DNA of 64,000 bases, taken from positions 77,131-141,130 of the forward strand of contig MSXN01000022.1 in the NCBI GenBank assembly GCA_002083555.1, read 5' to 3'. Origin of the DNA: Nitrospira sp. ST-bin5 (GTDB taxonomy: Bacteria > Nitrospirota > Nitrospiria > Nitrospirales > Nitrospiraceae). Below the pieces are notes generated by a model that saw nothing but the letters and a program-made list of their open reading frames with translations, ran no database searches and was not told the origin of the DNA. The stretch's first letter is position 1, and each line of letters starts with the position of its first letter. Of the stretch, positions 61,569 through 64,000 are shown piece after piece. The translations under genes and the position numbers were made by a program.

Positions 61569-61621
61569 ACCTAGGACCAGTTTCATTGCATCAGATTCGA
61601 CCGTCGGGTATTCTGCGGCCC

Positions 61622-61984
61622 ATGATGAGTGGACTCAGAATCGCGATGTGGAGCGTGGCGCTGGTGGTGGCCATGAGCGCTTGTGCGTCGACGATCATGC
61701 CCGAGGTGCCCAGGCCGGTAGCCGGTGGAGTGCGGTTTACCTATCTCGCGCCTGCGGCCAATACTGTGTACATCGTGGGTTCCTTCAATGGATGGGTCAA
61801 AGGTGCGACGCAGATGAAGCAGGACGGCAAGACCGGGGTGTGGATTGCCGAAGTGCTGATGCGACCGGGGGAACATACATTTATGTACCTGGTTGACGGG
61901 AAAGTGTGGGTCGTGCCGCCGCTGGCGGAGGATTTTGTGACGGATGGATTCGGACAGACCAACGGAGTCGTGATCGTTCGGTAA
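61622..61984 (+). CDS. Lipoprotein with glycogen-binding-type domain
   Basis: A 120-residue lipoprotein (signal RIAMWSVALVVAMSAC, lipobox MSAC). The mature part is a single CBM48/AMPK-beta-like domain resembling the sensor domain at 60888: NTVYIVGSFNGWVKGATQM, GVWIAEVLMRPGEHTFMYLV and DGKVWVVPP. Two such domains, one on each side of the periplasm, in one operon suggest binding of a common ligand or of each other. Start ATG 61622 or 61625. Confidence 0.82.
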   Translation: MMSGLRIAMWSVALVVAMSACASTIMPEVPRPVAGGVRFTYLAPAANTVYIVGSFNGWVKGATQMKQDGKTGVWIAEVLMRPGEHTFMYLVDGKVWVVPPLAEDFVTDGFGQTNGVVIVR

Positions 61985-61988
61985 CTCT

Positions 61989-62852
61989 ATGCGCAAGATG
62001 GCGAACATACAGGTGTGCCTGGTCAGTCTGGCGATGTGCCTCGGCGTATCGCCCGCGCTGGCCGATTCGCTCTCGACGCAGGACCGGGAGGAGATCAACC
62101 GGCTGCGTTCGGCTCAGGGCCATTCTGTGGAAGAGGTGAACGGGCTCCTTGAGCAGGTGGCGAAGGCCGGTGAGAAGGGGCTGCCGACCGAACCCCTGGC
62201 CAACAAGGTGAAGGAAGGCCTGGCCAAAGGGGTTGAGCCGAAGCGCATCGATCCGGTGTTGCGCCAATTGGTAACCCACTTTGAGTCGGCTCATGACGTA
62301 TTGCAGGAGTCGGTCAGCAAAGGCGTCGTGGATTCATCAGGCAATCGGCAGCGTGCGCTCGAAGGGTTGGCTGAGGCGCTCAGTCGTGGCGCAACCGCCG
62401 ACGAGGTGCGTGAGCTTGCGAAGGCCTCGCAAGGGGGTGGGGCCAAGGTTTCGCAAGAGTCCTTGGCGTCCGGTGCGAAGGGTCTTGCGATCCTGAAGGA
62501 AGCCAAGATTCCCTCGAAAGACGGTGCCGCGCTGATTGCCGAAGGGATGCGGCAGGGCTATCGGTCAGCAGAGCTTGGCGACCTTGCCCGTGAAATCAAG
62601 CGGCGCGGGGCTGAGATCCAACAGGGCCGGATGAATTTACAGAATATCAAGGACCAGGTTTCGAAAGGTCAGCGGGCGGATCGGATTTTCCGCGACAGCG
62701 ATCACAGCGGATCCGGGAGCGGTGAGCGCCTGGATCGCAGCGGTAGCTCGGACCGTGGTGCCCGGGATGACCGTGGTAGCAGCGGCGGGCGCGATGACCG
62801 AGGCAGCCGGCCAGACCGGAGCGGGAGCGGTCACGGCGGTCGTGATCACTAG
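61989..62852 (+). CDS. Secreted helical protein with low-complexity tail
   Basis: A 287-residue exported protein: signal peptide (NIQVCLVSLAMCLGVSPALA), a helical body with regular leucine and charged patterns (EEVNGLLEQVAKAGEKGLP and onward), and a Ser/Gly/Arg/Asp-rich tail with RDDRGS-type repeats from about residue 240. The tail resembles that of the 58253 protein. Family not recognised. It starts 5 bases after the CBM48 lipoprotein, so it belongs to the sigma operon. Confidence 0.8.
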   Translation: MRKMANIQVCLVSLAMCLGVSPALADSLSTQDREEINRLRSAQGHSVEEVNGLLEQVAKAGEKGLPTEPLANKVKEGLAKGVEPKRIDPVLRQLVTHFESAHDVLQESVSKGVVDSSGNRQRALEGLAEALSRGATADEVRELAKASQGGGAKVSQESLASGAKGLAILKEAKIPSKDGAALIAEGMRQGYRSAELGDLAREIKRRGAEIQQGRMNLQNIKDQVSKGQRADRIFRDSDHSGSGSGERLDRSGSSDRGARDDRGSSGGRDDRGSRPDRSGSGHGGRDH

Positions 62853-63059
62853 CGAGACGTTCTTGCGACTCTTGTCCCGTCCTCTTTTTCTACTGCCGTT
62901 TTCCTTCTGTTCGTTCATGCTCTGAATGTCTGGACAGCCCTCGAACCTCCTGATACATACGTTTACAAGGGTTTCCAGGTTCCAGGTCCTGTCAACGGAT
63001 CTGATGGCTACGCGTTGATCCAGGCCAGGGGGCTCAATCTTTTATCCCAGGAGGTACCG

Positions 63060-63386
63060 ATGAAAGCGATGGTATGTGCGGTGACGGTGTTGATGCTAGG
63101 CATGAGCGGGGTGGGTTTTGCGCAGGCGGACACGCCTGTCATCGATCAGCGGCAGGCGAATCAGGAGAAGCGGATCGATCAGGGCATTGCCAGTGGTCAG
63201 TTGAATGAGCGGGAAGCGAACCGGTTAAACAAGCAACAGGAACACATCAATAAGATCGAAGATAAAGCAAAGGCCGATGGAGTCGTGACGAAGGGTGAAC
63301 GGGCCAGGATCGATCGCGCGCAGGATCGGGCTTCGCGCCATATCGCGCGTGAGAAACATGACCGCCAAGGTCGGCGGCATCAGTAA
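63060..63386 (+). CDS. Small secreted helical protein
   Basis: A 108-residue exported protein: signal peptide ending near GFAQA, then a repeated helical motif rich in Arg/Gln/Glu (DQRQANQEKRIDQGIASGQL, NEREANRLNKQQEHINKIED, DGVVTKGERARIDRAQDRAS). This family occurs in many Proteobacteria with unknown function. ATG 63060 has AGGAGG six bases upstream. It may be co-transcribed with the sigma operon, but a 207-base gap separates it. A hairpin follows. Confidence 0.82.
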   Translation: MKAMVCAVTVLMLGMSGVGFAQADTPVIDQRQANQEKRIDQGIASGQLNEREANRLNKQQEHINKIEDKAKADGVVTKGERARIDRAQDRASRHIAREKHDRQGRRHQ

Positions 63387-63410
63387 CTTGCGGCTGGTAC
63401 GAATGGTAAA

Positions 63411-63440
63411 ACGGCGTCAGGATGAAAGTCCTGACGCCGT
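63411..63440. terminator. Perfect 12-bp hairpin between convergent genes
   Basis: ACGGCGTCAGGA (63411-63422) and TCCTGACGCCGT (63429-63440) flank a TGAAAG loop. It separates the + gene ending at 63386 from the - gene ending at 63492. The plus-strand flank lacks a T tract; the minus side reads TTTTACC, a fair bidirectional terminator. Confidence 0.65.
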
Positions 63441-63491
63441 ATCCCCATCAAGATACAAAAGCCCTCGCCATCTTCTCAGCTAAGACGCGAT

Positions 63492-64000
63492 TCAGAACCG
63501 GAATCTGACCCCGAACCCCATCCCGTAGTTCGGGGCGCCATTTGACAATCCTACGAGCAACGAACCGGTCAGGTGCACAGAGTCGTTCACGATATAGTTC
63601 GACAGGGCCAACAGATCCCGTGCGTTGCTTACAGTATTGACCAATGCGCGGTACTCCTCATAAAAGAGGCTCATGTGGAGATGGTCTGTGACGTCGTACC
63701 CGACCCCGATGTCATACCACCACTGGTTATTGAAGTTGGTGCCAGGCGCATCGCCGATGATATTGTAACCTCCGTCGAGATAGGCCAGCCATCGCTCACC
63801 GAGGCTCTTGGTAAGCTCCACTCCGGCGCCTTCATCGAATTCGCCCGTGCCGAGTCCACGGTCAGCATCTGCGGTCGGCAATTTGATTCGCCCGGTGATT
63901 GCCACGAGTGGCAGGATCGTGCTTTCCTCAATCAGGTAATACCGGCCTCGTAGAATCATGTCGCCAAGGCCGCTGTCGGTAGTGCTGGAGGACAAGGGGC
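63492..64000 (-). CDS. Outer-membrane beta-barrel, C-terminal part (cut by window edge)
   Basis: The visible 165 or more residues are homologous to the C-terminal half of the barrel at 59282: SGLGDMILRGRYYLIEEST, KLPTADADRGLGTGEFDEG, YLDGGYNIIGDAPGTNF, SLFYEEYRALVNTVSNARD and the terminal GFGVRFRF ending in Phe. The 5' part lies beyond the window; the TTG near 63995 is not necessarily the start. A second copy of the family within 4 kb, on the opposite strand, points to duplication. Confidence 0.85.
   Translation of the reverse strand, partial: PLSSSTTDSGLGDMILRGRYYLIEESTILPLVAITGRIKLPTADADRGLGTGEFDEGAGVELTKSLGERWLAYLDGGYNIIGDAPGTNFNNQWWYDIGVGYDVTDHLHMSLFYEEYRALVNTVSNARDLLALSNYIVNDSVHLTGSLLVGLSNGAPNYGMGFGVRFRF

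Noticed and set aside
62961..62966. GTTTAC upstream of the small secreted protein at 63060
   Set aside because: The bases 16 positions later do not resemble CGTCTAA, so it does not fit the ECF motif.

Overview
The window looks like ordinary chromosome of a GC-rich, Gram-negative bacterium. The envelope machinery (LapA/LapB-type protein, YdbH/YnbE/YdbL trio, OmpA-side lipoproteins, beta-barrels) shows an outer membrane. From recalled protein resemblance and gene order I favour genus Nitrospira (phylum Nitrospirota). That is inference, because no rRNA or nitrite-oxidation gene lies in the window. I saw no tRNA, rRNA, insertion sequence, prophage block or CRISPR array. No stretch longer than about 300 bases lacks a gene.

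Left part (1-17 kb): the 3' end of ileS overlaps lspA, followed by a convergent uppP. Next come a coiled-coil lipoprotein, a MacA/MacB-type export cassette, an HD-GYP protein, a minus-strand xis-like/mraZ/rusA-like operon with a visible promoter, fmdB and comF. A LolD-like ATPase is translationally coupled to a class 1A pyrD, with a LuxR-type regulator and a large FtsX-type permease beyond.

Middle (17-43 kb): a long minus-strand housekeeping run reads rplU-rpmA-obgE-proB-nadD-rsfS-lapA/lapB fusion-bioB. Then come a PilZ protein, ilvE, the glycolytic run gap-pgk-tpiA-secG, mutS2, a sigma-54 activator with a degenerate receiver, queG, thiI, trxB, coaE, a beta-helix protein, several small secreted proteins, a HAMP membrane protein and a pilin-like protein.

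Right part (43-64 kb): this is rich in envelope and accessory genes. It holds the ydbH-ynbE-ydbL trio, a sulfite-oxidase-like protein, then a run of TVP38, a disulfide oxidoreductase, DUF3047, a radical SAM protein, a DUF547 lipoprotein, a ferritin-like protein and a TIGR04283-type glycosyltransferase.

The most interesting part is 56.1-62.9 kb. An ECF sigma factor is followed by an anti-sigma-like protein with a periplasmic glycogen-binding-type (CBM48/AMPK-beta) domain and by a lipoprotein with the same domain. Three promoters with an identical TGTTTAC-N16-CGTCTAA signature lie upstream of a lipoprotein, a secreted repeat protein/beta-barrel pair and the sigma gene itself. Together they look like a small self-regulated envelope regulon.
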